64,000 bases of DNA from Takakia lepidozioides (taxonomy: Eukaryota; Streptophyta; Takakiopsida; Takakiales; Takakiaceae): NCBI GenBank assembly GCA_030704615.1, contig CM060732.1, positions 7,254,001-7,318,000 on the forward strand, in the 5' to 3' direction. The translations under genes and the position numbers were made by a program. Positions 10,524 to 21,457 of this stretch are shown here, one piece after another (within the stretch, counting starts at the first letter, position 1; every line of letters starts with the position of its first letter). The notes beneath the pieces were generated by a model that ran no database searches, had not been told where the DNA came from, and was given only the letters and a program-made list of their open reading frames with translations.

Positions 10524-13500
10524 CTACTCTCCTACACCCTCCGAGGAACTTGCCCCACCTTCCTCCTCATCCCCCTCATCCCCCCCATCCTCTAAGCTAT
10601 GAGATGCATCAGTTCCACTATGCCTCTCAAAAATACCGTCCTCTCCTTGGGGGACTGTCCACCTCACCTCATGGGAATCTTCTGCCTCTTCTCCCCCGCT
10701 TTCCTCAGCAGAATCCAAGACAAATCTACGAGCCTGACGGGCTCTAATAGCTGTTGTCTCCTCCCTCATCTTCATTTTCTTGAGGTTTGCCCCGTCTAAA
10801 ATCTGTTGTACACGACTAGGTTCGGAAGACCTCCTAATGGACACTGAAGCAAGCCGGGCAGCATAAGTAGGAAGGATGTAGTCCCTTTCTGGACTCGGCA
10901 TGAAATCCCCCTGGCAAAAAAAGGCACGTTCCTCCTGCCCATAAACTGCGGTGTAGACATCCCTCCTGCAGTACTTGACATCCTACAGTAAGAACAAATC
11001 CACTTCAAGAATGTCAATACCAGCAGAAGCACAAAGGGTCTTTCAATGAAATAAGAGAGCGAAGGGAGGTGCCTCACGAAATCAGGAGGCAACTTACAAT
11101 GCGACCACTCACTCATAAACTGGGGGCTCCTCGGCCTCGATCCCAACTTGTACCTCCCCCTGCTCCTTGTCGGATTCTTCCTCATCCTCCGAGGATGCCT
11201 CTTCCTCTTTCGGCAGACGTTCAGCCGCTGCAAGTTCGGAGTTGTGGAGGGCAGTATCTGGCTCGAAGGCAAAGACATGCCTGTCAGACAACGTCGCTGC
11301 CCACATTGAAGCTCCTGATGGATAAAGCGGGCAGTTAGTAGCATGCGGCATGCAATTGCAATCGAGCCAGGGGACCAAACTATGCACGTGAAGGCTTATC
11401 CGTGCCGCATGTGAGGTCAAGAATCCGCCCTTGGACATCCGAGCACGTCTCCATGAGGGTTTGGATGAAAGCAGGGCTCCGGGTCCGGCTGTACTGCCAC
11501 GGTTTGTCTGTCTTTGTGTCCTTCAGCATACTGGAGTGGGGCACATAGTTGTAGAGGACATCGTAGGTAACAGGGTCCACAGCGGCATCAACAAGACGAC
11601 CGTCGTTGCGGAATTTGAACGTAGACCCTCTCTTCACAAAACAATATGCCTCAAACACCAATGTCTGCACATCCAACAAAAGAGGGATCAACTCCAGGGT
11701 CTAGTTCAGATACACCACAATATGAAGTGAATGCAATAGATTGATAACTTACATTCTGGCCCTCTGTTCGCAACCCCTGTGTATTGATGCAAAACCATTT
11801 TTTGAGGAGGACCGGGGTGACACTTTTCGGTGTCCACCTTGCCACAACATTGTCTGTGGTCTTCCCTCTTGTGGCAAGGACCACAATACATCCACCGTCA
11901 TCTAGGAGCATCCCCGCCAGCCCAAACCCGGCTCTCCAGTAGTCCTCAGTAAACCTGTTCCAGGTGGGCACACCATCAAGGCCCTCCAGCAGCTCCCCAT
12001 CTGGAATATCGAGGAGAATCATATCGCAGGCTCTCTCCACCTCAACCCCCCCCCCCCCCCCCCCCCGAGTGCTCTTGCAATCCGTGCTCACAGTCGTGAA
12101 GAATTCCATCATGGATTCGAAACCAGGGGTGTCTTTAGGCTCTGTACTGGGAGCCCTCTTCTTGGCTTTCCACTTCAGCTCCTCCACAAACTTGCTGTGT
12201 GCGATCTTCTTCGCCCTGGCAGCCAGAGCGTCAAGGAAGCTCTCATTGACACATTGGATGATGGTTGGGGGTTCTAGCTTTGGCCTCTGCGGAAACGTCA
12301 CCGCCAAATACCGCCGTGTAGGCTCGCCCTCAAATGCCAACTTCTTGGCAGAGCCAGTCCCAGTCCGAACTGACTTGGGAACCCGGATGACCGGTGACTT
12401 GGCACGAGCAGCAGCAATCGCAGGACCTTGCACAAAGTCGTCGTCGGAGTCACTCCCTTGGGGCCCCTCCTGCGCCTCCTCTGGTGCCCCGGTGGTTTTC
12501 CGTTTTTTGGGGGTTACTGTACTCCCCTGTTTCCGTGTCCTTTTCTTTGCCTGAGCAAGCTCTGCCGTTTTCCTGGACTTGGGAAGCGCTCTCGCCTCCT
12601 TTGGACCCAGCGGAGGCAGCGGAGCCCGGTTTCGTCAAGCCCCAGCATCCAGCTTCAATTGAAACTCGGATGAGTCGAGCGAGCCGGGCGGAAGGTCCAC
12701 ATACCAAGGGCAGTCGCGCAAATGTTCTAGATGCCACTCCTTCACGATAACGTCAGTGTACATGGAGTCAGCCCCAGGGTTCCTCCATGCGAGGAAGAAT
12801 GGCGGCTCGAAGGTCAGATGACCTTTCTCCAAAAGGGAGAACTTGCAGTACCTGCATTCAAGAAACACACAGAATGAGGTCCCGGGAACAAGGTAAATTA
12901 TAGGGAATGAAACTGCAAAATAGACGCGAAAAATGGCGCCAAATTTCCATTTTCGGTGCCAGCCACCCCAGGGACTGAGCCATTTTCGGGGCCCTAAACT
13001 GGAAATTCGGCGCCATTTTTCCAGATTGGGGCCGAAAATGGCTAAGTCCCAGAACTGACTGGGCCCGGAACTGGAAAAATGGCGCCGAATTTCCAGTTTT
13101 GGTGCCAGCCACCCCAGGGACTTGGCCATTTTCGGGGCCCTGAAGTGAAAATTCGGCGCCATTTTCCCACATTGGGGCCGAAAATGGCTAAGTCCCAGAA
13201 CTAACTGGGCCCGGAACTGGAAAAATGGCGCCGAATTTCCAGTTTCGGTGCCAGCCACCCCAGGGACTTAGCCATTTTCGGGGCCCTGAAGTGGAAATTC
13301 GGCGCCATTTTCCCACATTGGGGCGGAAAATGGCTAAGTCCCAGAACTGCCTGGGCCCAGAACTGGAAAAATGGCGCCGAATTTCCAGTTTCGGTGCCAG
13401 CCACCCAAGGGACTTAGCCATTTTCGGGGCCTTGAAGTGGAAATTCGGCGCCATTTTCCCAGATTCGGGCCGAAAATGGCTAAGTCCCCGAACTGACTTG

Positions 13501-15754
13501 GCCCGGAACTGGAAAAATGGTGCCGAATTTCCAGTTTCGGTGCCAGACACCCCAATGACTTAGCCATTTTCGGGGCCCTGAACTGCAAATGCGGCACCAT
13601 TTTCCCAGGTTGGGGCCGAGAATGCCTAAGTCCCAGATGTGACTGGGCCTGCAACTGGAAAAATGGCGCCAAATTTCCAGACAGTGCCAGCCACCCCCTG
13701 GACAGCCATCCCCCAGGGCCCGACTCCGGAAATTCGGCACCATTTTTCCAGGGACTTCTTCACAACTAATTTTCATGCTCCACATAAGGCCTCTTAAATC
13801 CTCGAAATGTAGGGACTAAAAAGAAATGCATCGCGTATGTACATGTACAGAAGGCGCATTGCCGCTTTGTCCGCGTTCGGCTGGTCGGTGAACTCGTGGC
13901 TCCGGCGGGCATGGGGTATCTCTCGAAAGAATAGGTTGGTTTTGTAGAGCAGAAAGTACCTCGTCACATAGTTGCGTAGGCTCTCTGCTTCACCAGAAAT
14001 CTCCAGCTTGAACTGATGTGCTTGTGTGTCAAGCTGCTCTTGCGCATTCGTCGTCACCTGTGGAGATTCTCTATCAGACCACTTTCCTCAAAAAATACAA
14101 TAAATCCATCCGATACAAGAGTAGAAGCCCCAAATGAAGCGTGGGAAAGTACCTGAAACCACCATGTCATGTGGTTCATCCACATGTCGAATGTGGGGTC
14201 GGACAGTTTGTCGGGTTTGGGGAAGCTCCACATGTCCCTTGTACTTTGGGAACCATTCCAGATTTGGAGCCACCGGGTCTGTCCAACCACCCAGCATATT
14301 AGTAAGCGCCAAACACCACAAAAACGAATTGCTGCCACAACAATTTGGTTAAGAATGTATAACCTTTTATGTTGCATCCACACAGGATGTGGCTAGACGA
14401 TGCAGCTTCTCCAATGTCATCGTGGGCTTCAGAGCGTGGGAGTAGTGCTTCCCCACCTCCACCAAAAAGTCGGCACCAAGGGCAGGATCAGCTATGGCCA
14501 CGTACTTTACCATCCGCGACTTGTACTTTATGCGGGCCTTCGCCTCCACAGCTTTGAGATACGATTCCAGTGCCGGGAGGGTTAGTTAAATCCTGCTCAA
14601 CACTTTCTCTTCTATTGGGGGAGGATAGACAGATAAGCTGAACAAAACAGTCAGGAGCTATACCCAAAATATGTAGTCCACCATGGCGTCCATGCTCAGC
14701 CTATACCAGGTTCTGTCTGCCTTTGCCTCCGACTTGCGCAACAGGTTGGCACTGAGCGAATTGGCAAACTCTTGCACCCCCTGCTTCCCGACATCCTTCA
14801 CTCGGAAGAGCATATGGGACAAGTTGGTGGCAATGAAGGCATTCTCAGTCACCCTGCAATGCCACATTTCCATTAAACAATACAGAAATGAGAATTTGCA
14901 ACAAATAGGACGATTGGCAATGAAATGACTGTTTCAAATTCAAAGTTCCAAAGCAAGAGGCATTGTAACTTACGAGTTGATGCCTGCCATTGCCGCTTTG
15001 AGAAGACTGCGATCTTTGGGCCCCGCAACCTTGAGCACAACACTCCACAGCGAAATGCCAATCCAGGTCGTTGGGGTGGGCTTGGGCTATGTACTCCATC
15101 CATGCCAAGAGGCGATGATTGCCGTCCCACACGTAAAACATCTTTCCGGACAAGTGCTGGAAAAGAGGATCAGTAGCAATCAATCTCTCGAACTCCTCAT
15201 TTCGGGGACCCCATTTGTCCACCTCATCGGAAGTGTGGGCACGAGAAGCTCCGTGGTCATTCTCCATGGAAACGTAAAACACGGCAGACCCCATTCGATA
15301 TCCCTCCCGGAAAGAGAGGGATATCCACCTGCAATGAAACCAAGCGGCAAAGGGGAATCCGAAGCTTGGCCGGGTACACCATGCCCCCCAGGACCCTGCC
15401 AATGTTGCTGTGGGTTGCCTCCAACATCTTGGCAGCGGCCAACTTCATATCCGCCTCCGACATGACGTCTGTTGCAGGGGGGTTCTCCGGCAGCCCACCC
15501 GGACCGCCAAATCCAGCTTGTATGCTCCGGGTTTGGGGCCTGGGGATGTCCGGGAGGATGTCATCCTGGTCAGAAAGCTCCCTCTTGTCGTCCTCAACAT
15601 GGTCAACCACCGCCGGAACCACCTCGAGCACTCTCCCCGTCTCTACTGCCCTCTCCCCGGCTTCACCTTGAACTTCCACAATCCGTGCTCTTTGTGGTGT
15701 TCTTTCCCCTCCTCTCGTCTCCACCGTATGGGTAATTTGGTGGGCTGCTCCCAC
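10524..15754 (-). CDS. ParB-like plus beta-class methyltransferase-like protein (copy 2, spliced, damaged)
   Basis: Minus-strand gene, exons in order. About 15754-14978: ParB-like, RIPLCRLVSLQ then SGKMFYVWDGNHRLLAW. Then 14664-14853 (phase 2 entry); about 14590-14388; about 14302-14157 (TRWLQIWNGSQSTRD); about 14057-13800; about 12855-12635 (WYVDLP); 12433-11755; about 11670-11400; about 11316-11113; and a last exon of about 10974-10524 with an acidic tail. DNHR/GNHRLLAW resembles the ParB/sulfiredoxin box. CDMILLDIPDG sits where beta-class methyltransferases have DPPY, followed by MLLDDGGCIVVLAT. RILDLTCGT joins across an intron to GASMWAATLSDRHVFAFEPD, a good motif I. ParB then motif IV then motif I is a known order in phage and bacterial ParB-methylase fusions. 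Damage: two frameshifts in the ParB part, and AT instead of GT at the donor after motif I (11399-11398). Function is inferred. Confidence 0.5.
11608..11766 (-). repeat. Exon-intron segment duplicated at 15799-15958
   Basis: About 160 bases here recur, near-identical and in the same orientation, at 15799-15958. The segment covers TLVFEAYCFVKRG(S/T)TFKF, its CAG acceptor and the short intron up to the upstream GTAAGT donor. Confidence 0.85.
12046..12066 (+). repeat. C homopolymer inside copy 2 coding region
   Basis: A pure run of about 20 C. Read on the minus strand it would encode a polyglycine run just before the motif-IV-like block. Copy 1 has an apparent intron at the equivalent place, so the tract may belong to a lost or altered intron end. 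Confidence 0.8.
12935..13760. repeat. GGCGCC-core tandem repeat array 1 (about 146-bp units)
   Basis: Five to six units of about 146 bases lie in the intron of copy 2 between 12.86 and 13.79 kb. Each unit holds AAATTCGGCGCCATTTT and its reverse complement AAAATGGCGCCGAATTT, as well as GGGACTTAGCCATTTTCGG and its reverse complement. The units are thus imperfect inverted repeats arranged in tandem. Translations from this stretch (KMAPNFHFRAPKMAK and the like) are repeat artefacts. Confidence 0.85.
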
Positions 15755-15798
15755 CCGCGATGGTGTAACCGGTGTGTTACTGCCTGTTTGTGGTCATC

Positions 15799-15958
15799 GC
15801 TATGGAATTTGAACGTAGTCCCTCTCTTCACAAAACAATATGCCTCAAACACCAATGTTTGCACATCCAATAAAACATGGATCAACTCCAAGCTCTAGTT
15901 TAGATACACCACGATATGAAGTGAACGCAATAGATTGATAACTTACACCCTGGCTCCC
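15799..15958 (-). repeat. Second copy of the 160-bp methyltransferase-like exon segment
   Basis: It matches 11608-11766 in direct orientation, including the LVFEAYCFVKRG coding block and the GTAAGT donor. Here it lies immediately upstream of the ParB-like exon of copy 2. It looks like the tail of a further tandem copy or an unequal-exchange product. Confidence 0.8.
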
Positions 15959-16559
15959 GTCTACCAACAAAAGGATTTAGTTTGCCCTCCCGCCCCAAGT
16001 TGGGCGCAAACATGCGATGAGTAGCGGCTTTTGGAGTGACTGCTCGAGCAGTTGGAGCTGTCGATGATACCACCAGCGTGTCAGGCTCGTCGTCACTCTG
16101 TCATCCCCAACAATCGTGAGAACCAACATCGCAATGAAAACCGCCATCGCAACGAGCATCGCAACCACCATCGCAACAATCGTGGAAAAACAATGAAAAC
16201 AAAACAAAACCAAGTATGGAGTGGCATGGAACAAGCATGAAACAAACCAAACCTGGCCCTAAGAATCACATGCAGAAGCAACCTTTTCCAGAGCTGCCGG
16301 CTTTGCACGCGCATTGCAAACTATCTAAGGTTCACTCAACCAGTAATTTGCTGAAATCAACATGAAAATTTAAGGACGATTTCGATGGAAAAAGGGAAAA
16401 TTTTGAGGCACTGAAATCTTGAGAGGCCTCACCTCGGACAGGATTCATCACGGAGAAAGTGTGCACCCTGTTGCAAATCTCAATGTAGCAACGACTTGGC
16501 TCTAACCCCTCTGACCTTCATCATTCTTCTCACCAACTCCTGCTTTTGCAACGACCCCC
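15959..16559. other. no gene recognised; short CATCGCAAC repeats
   Basis: Around 16115-16185, CATCGCAAT/CATCGCAAC motifs recur several times. No coding region is supportable. Confidence 0.5.
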
Positions 16560-18110
16560 CGAGACTTCATCAGTCGCCCGCTGGATGGAAAAAACGGCGC
16601 CGAATTTTCATCCAGCGGATGAAAGTAGGACGCAACGTGGCCCTCCCTCCGCCCGAGCTGTTCTCATCCACGAGACACCGGATGGAAAAGTCCATCTTGC
16701 AGGTAATTCGGAGCGGGGCCGGATGAAAATCCGGCACCGAATTTCCAACCTGCAGGTAACTCGGAGCGTGGCCGGATGGAAATCGCGGGCCGAATTTCCA
16801 TCCTGCAGGCCAAAAAATTCCAAGTTGTGTGTGTAACCAGTCAAAAAAACGCGAAAAACTTGATGCAACGACTATTGTTGAAGAAGGGCCGATACGGGCT
16901 TCATCCAATGGGCCTCGGATGGAAATTCAGCGCCGTTTTTCCATCCGGGGGATATTCTCTGTCGGCCCGGTGTCGGCCTCTCCCCCCGAGACGACTTCAT
17001 CCGGCCGGCCTCGGATGGAAATTCGGCGCCGTTTTTCCATCAGGGGGATGTTCTCTGTCGGCCAGGTGTCGGGCTCTCCCCCCGAGACGACTTCATCCAA
17101 CGGGCCTCGGATGGAAATTCGGCGCCGTTTTTTCATCCGGGGGATGTTCTCTGTCGGCCAGGTGTCGGCCTCTCCCCCCGAGACGACTTCATCCGGCTGG
17201 CCTCGGATGGAAAAACGGCGCCGAATTTCCATCCGGTGGATGATCTCAGTCGGCCAGGTGTAGGCCTCTCCCCCCGAGACGACTTCATCCAACGGGCCTC
17301 GGATGGAAATTCGGCGCCGTTTTTCCATCCGGGGGATATTCTTTGTCGGCCAGGTGTCGGCCTCTCCCCTTGAGACGACTTCATCCAACGGGCCTCGGAT
17401 GGAAGTTCGGCACCGATTTCCATCCGGGGGATGTTCTCTGTCGGCCAGGTGTCGGCCTCTCCCCCCCAGACGACTTCATCCAACGGGCCTCGGATGGAAA
17501 TTCGGCGCCGTTTGTCCATCCGGGGGATGTTCTCTGTCGGCCAGGTGTCGGCCTCACCCCTCGAGTCGACTTCATCCAATGGGCCTCGGATGGAAAAACG
17601 GCGCCGATTTTCCATCCGGGGGATGATCTTTGTCGGCCAGGTGTCGGCCTCCTCCCCCGAGACGACTTCATCGAACGGGCCTCGGATGCAAATTCGGCGC
17701 CGTTTTTCCATCCGGGGGATATTCTCTGTCGGCCAGGTGTCGGCCTCTCCCCCCGAGACGACTTCATCCAACGGGCCTCGGATGGAAATTCGGCGCCGTT
17801 TTCCCATCCGGGGGATGTTCTCTGTCGGCCAGGTGACAGACTCACCCCCGAGACGACTTCATCCGACCGGCCTCGGATGCAAATTCGGCACCGTTTTTCC
17901 ATCCGGGGGATGTTCTCTGTCGGCCAGGTGTCGGCCTCTCCCCCCGAGACGACTTCATCCAACGGGCCTCGGATGGAAATTCGGCGCCGTTTTCCCATCC
18001 GGGGGATGTTCTCTGTCGGCCAGGTGACGGACTCACCCCCGAGACGACTTCGTCCGACCGGCCTCGGATGCAAATTCGGCGCCGTTTTTCCATCCGGGGG
18101 ATGTTTTCTA
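16560..18110. repeat. GGCGCC-core tandem repeat array 2 (about 96-bp units)
   Basis: About 12-13 units of 95-97 bases run from about 16890, with a more diverged leader from 16560. Each unit contains CGAGACGACTTCATCC, then CCTCGGATGGAAATTCGG, the GGCGCC core, and GGGGATGTTCTCTGTCGGCC. The period is close to a multiple of three, so both strands stay open for over 200 codons, but the peptides are pure repeats. Some units carry the core inverted (GGAAAAACGGCGCCGA). The AAATTCGGCGCC core is shared with the arrays at 12.9 and 37.7 kb. Confidence 0.9.
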
Positions 18111-18119
18111 GCAGGCACG

Positions 18120-20284
18120 TGGGGCCGTCACCCTCCGATTGGACGTCCTGTCGAAGTAAATTTTGTGCCTCATTCCTAGGTACAGTTATATTAAATGGTG
18201 CTCTTTTCCTTTGCCACTTGCCCGACCTTCGCTCGTGACCCACGCATTTCAAACCGAGACAACAACAACACTTCCTCGCTCCGAGCTCCTCATCTTCCCC
18301 ACACTCCCCCTTCCCTGTGCACCCTCTCTGCTTCCTGGCAGCCCTTTCAGTAGTCCTTGATGGCGTGTCGGGATCCCATTAACTGCCCAAACAAGAATCG
18401 CACCCCGTGAGACTTCTCGCCCAAGTCAGGGGATATTTTCATATACCTGCAGGATTGGATAGACCATTCTCAGCAGAGGAGGGTGCACCTATCCGCTCTT
18501 GAGTACCTTCCTGGCTTCCACGATGAGCCTCGCGGGGACTTTTTGCGCAATGTTGCATTTTGTTGTATGTTGACTTTTGGCAGCGAGGGTCTGGCACTCA
18601 ATCTTGTAATCAGACCCACTGGAATGCCACCTCTGTCAGTTCCCTCTATCCATGGGGAAGGTGCTTGCACGCTCGCCCCCCCACGCTTCTTGTCAGACGC
18701 CGTAATGATTGGTTTGCGCAACGCATCTGCACAGGTCATATCACTAGAAGCATTCGTGTCTTTTTCGAATCGACTGCATGTCCGCGACCACTCCGGGAAC
18801 CACTTGGTAGTAAACGGGACTACTGGAGAGTCGAAACAGACAAAATTTGAAAAAGCCAAAATTGCAAGTGGTTGTAATTACTGCACATGCGACTACAAAT
18901 TTTCATTCCTAATTCGATTAATGGAATAAAGATATTTATTCATTAAAGTGAATATGTAGTCGACTCAACGACTCCATGAACCACTGCGCATTCATTGCAC
19001 CCATGACTCGGCAACACATTTGCTGACGTGGCTTTCACAAAAAGAGGTGGCCTTGGGGGAATAGATATTTTAATACATGCTGCCTCCACCTGGCCTGTCT
19101 GGCAAGGATGCAAGTGCTGCGTCGGACATGGCGGGACGTGGGAATGCAAATCCTGACACGGCAAGGCCTTCGTATACTGTGAGCGCGCGTAGTGGCTTCT
19201 CAGAACGGTGTGACATCGGGTTCTTGGTCATTCAACATTTACAGAATGTGCTGGATGGAGGCACGATGGAGCGCACAGAGAGGTAAAGGCTGAAAGCGTT
19301 CATTAAGGTTGTGAACTACAATTATATCATGCCAAACCAGTTTTTCGGTACGCAGATGGTGTCATGAGAGATTCTGCGATTTGCGCATAGGTGGACTTAA
19401 TTTTGATGTTGACTTGAAGGCAAATGTGACACCAGTGAAACTGGAAACTACAGGTAAGATGATGGCGTGCTACATCGCGACATAAACCTGCATTTGACAT
19501 TCAGGCTTAGGATTCATGCAATTTGGTGCTACTCAGGCCTGCACAGTTCCAGAGCAGAAGTGGGAGCCCATCCCAGGGATGGGGACCTCGTAAGTGCTTC
19601 TTCATTTTGTACTCACCTTGTTTTTGCATCGCACTTGTGCTACAAGGGGCAGAGCCATTCATTTGGCTGGAGGTTCAATTCCTCTACAAGTGAGCTATTC
19701 CCGTGTCACTACAATCAGTTAGATGTGTTTGTGGTGGTTGCTGGATTTGCGGCTCTGGGGTGTCTTGCCAAGTGCTTGCAGGGATCAACGTTAATGTGGA
19801 CGGGGCAGTACATGTAGCATAAAAGCTCATTCACTGGTGAAGAAGACCATGTGCGAACATATGTCATGCTATTGCTTCGAGAGTGCTGCTGTTGGGCAGG
19901 TGGGAGAATGGAACAACGGTGAGAAGGAAAGCAAGGGAAGCACAAAAAGGTGTCGTTCGGTCCTGCTCCTTTGGAGACACCCCCCATTCCACTGGTCTTT
20001 GTTCCTGGAAAGCATGCAGATGGGCCAGAAAATGCATGCACACATTCACGTCTACTTCCCGTACATGAAGACGATCCTCTCCTCACATGTCAGAAACAAT
20101 ATGGGCAGAACAAAAAAAGGTTTGTTCACAAGACAGTCAGTGACCACATACCCATACATTATCGATACTATTAACTGTCTCGCCCTTGCTTATAAGCAGG
20201 ACTGTACAAAATGGGTTCTAAGGACAGTAAGAGTCCTTAGCATAGCTCTCGTCTATGAGCTGCTGGCTTAATGGACACTGAGAT
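18120..20284. other. no gene recognised
   Basis: An open frame at 18483-18929 (+) has no family similarity I can name. The 3' end of the CACTA element should lie in this stretch, but I could not identify a terminal inverted repeat. Confidence 0.4.
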
Positions 20285-21170
20285 TCAGCTGGGCTCACTA
20301 TCCGTATCCAAATAATCTTCCCCTTCACTACCCACATCTGCAATTTGCCTGGCGGTAATTACCAACCCTGGAATGTCTTCCTCATTAAAGGTAACTGCTC
20401 CTTCCAAAGAGACTGGTTCGGCCGTATCTGGTAGATTTCGTGGTTCCCTCAGACCCTCGTGGTCGGCATTCTCCCCTAGGTCCAGATCATGGACGTCGGC
20501 AACGACTCGTTTGGCCCGGGGGTCCTTGTGAAGAACCACCTTCCATCCCGGCGCATGGATGTCATCTGAAAAGAAAACTTGCTCAACTTGCGATGGGAAG
20601 ATGAATGGCTCTTCATCTTGTGGTAGCATTTTTCTGAAATCAGCAAGGAGGAACCCGTACTCATCCCGTTTCATGGTGGCATTCTCTCCTACCATATTGG
20701 CTTTTACCCAAGAACAACGGAATAGAATTGGCTTCACAAGACCATAGTCTAGTTTAAGGATCTCTTTGATCACTCCTACATATTGCACATGGCATGAAAT
20801 TGGATTCCGATCTCGTGCACAGCTCCTACTCTCTTGTTCAAAAAATGATGCCACTCCGCTGTCATAAGTCACCAGGAGGCTGGTGTTGGCATCGTCCACT
20901 CTATAGTGATTGCCATATGCTTTCATTGACCGGTACGAAGTGGCAATCAGCCCTGGGGGGAATGACAGACTCACCATGCCCTCATCTGGGTCCTCGTTCT
21001 CTGATGCGTACACTGCAATTGCAGATCTGACCCACACTGTAAAGGGCTGCAGCTCCTCCATTGTTGTCGGGTACTCCACCGGGGATCTGCACCTACGACC
21101 GCCCCTCCGCCATGCTTTTGCAAATGCTCTCCGTTCCGTTTTCAGGCGGACCTTCTCCGCTGCGTATTTT
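20285..21170 (-). CDS. CACTA transposase gene, 3' exon (DUF4216-like)
   Basis: This exon starts after a CAG acceptor (21173-21171) and runs to the stop at 20285. It encodes KYAAEKVRLKTERRAF, then YVGVIKEILKLDYG, ILFRCSWVKA, DEYGFLLADF and EPFIFPSQVEQVFF with GWKVVLHKDPR. These are hallmarks of DUF4216, usually found C-terminal to the tnp2 and DUF4218 domains in plant En/Spm (CACTA) proteins. A strongly acidic tail ends the protein. The reading frame has no internal stops. The exon is downstream of and colinear with the two exons at 21.46-24.34 kb, so I read it as part of one spliced gene. Confidence 0.75.
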
Positions 21171-21457
21171 CTGGCAGAAACCAAATAGAAGCTGCAACTC
21201 AGTCCCCCTGACCAACACCGTACTGTACATGCATGCCACATGTAGAGTGTGTCCTTTCAAGCACATTGTAGTGATGCAGCCTACTTCATGATCACTTGCA
21301 AGCAACAACACCAACTACGAAACACCCTCTGTTGTCGTCTGAAGCACCCTGTTAGTACACGATCCCACTCCCATAGTGGCCGGAATGACTTGTGACAATA
21401 TATATGTAATTCATGCATACAAAGACCATTAAGAATAGCACAGGAGGGATGTAAAGT

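Noticed and set aside
12858-13672. Minus-strand frames with repeated APKLEIRRHFSS and FGPNLEKWRR-like peptides
   Set aside because: They arise from the 146-bp GGCGCC-core repeat inside an intron.
7098-15754. Recent bacterial or phage contamination as the source of the ParB-methyltransferase genes
   Set aside because: The copies have many introns with conserved phases, plant-like splice sites and plant transposons around them, so they belong to the nuclear genome, whatever the older origin.
16900-18252. Long open frames on both strands (up to about 280 codons)
   Set aside because: They are translations of a 96-bp tandem repeat whose length is a multiple of three. The peptide repeats every 32 residues and no start, splice or domain signal supports coding.
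18470-18929. Overlapping open frames of about 130-150 codons on both strands
   Set aside because: No recognisable motif, no clear splice sites, and both strands open, so no basis to choose.
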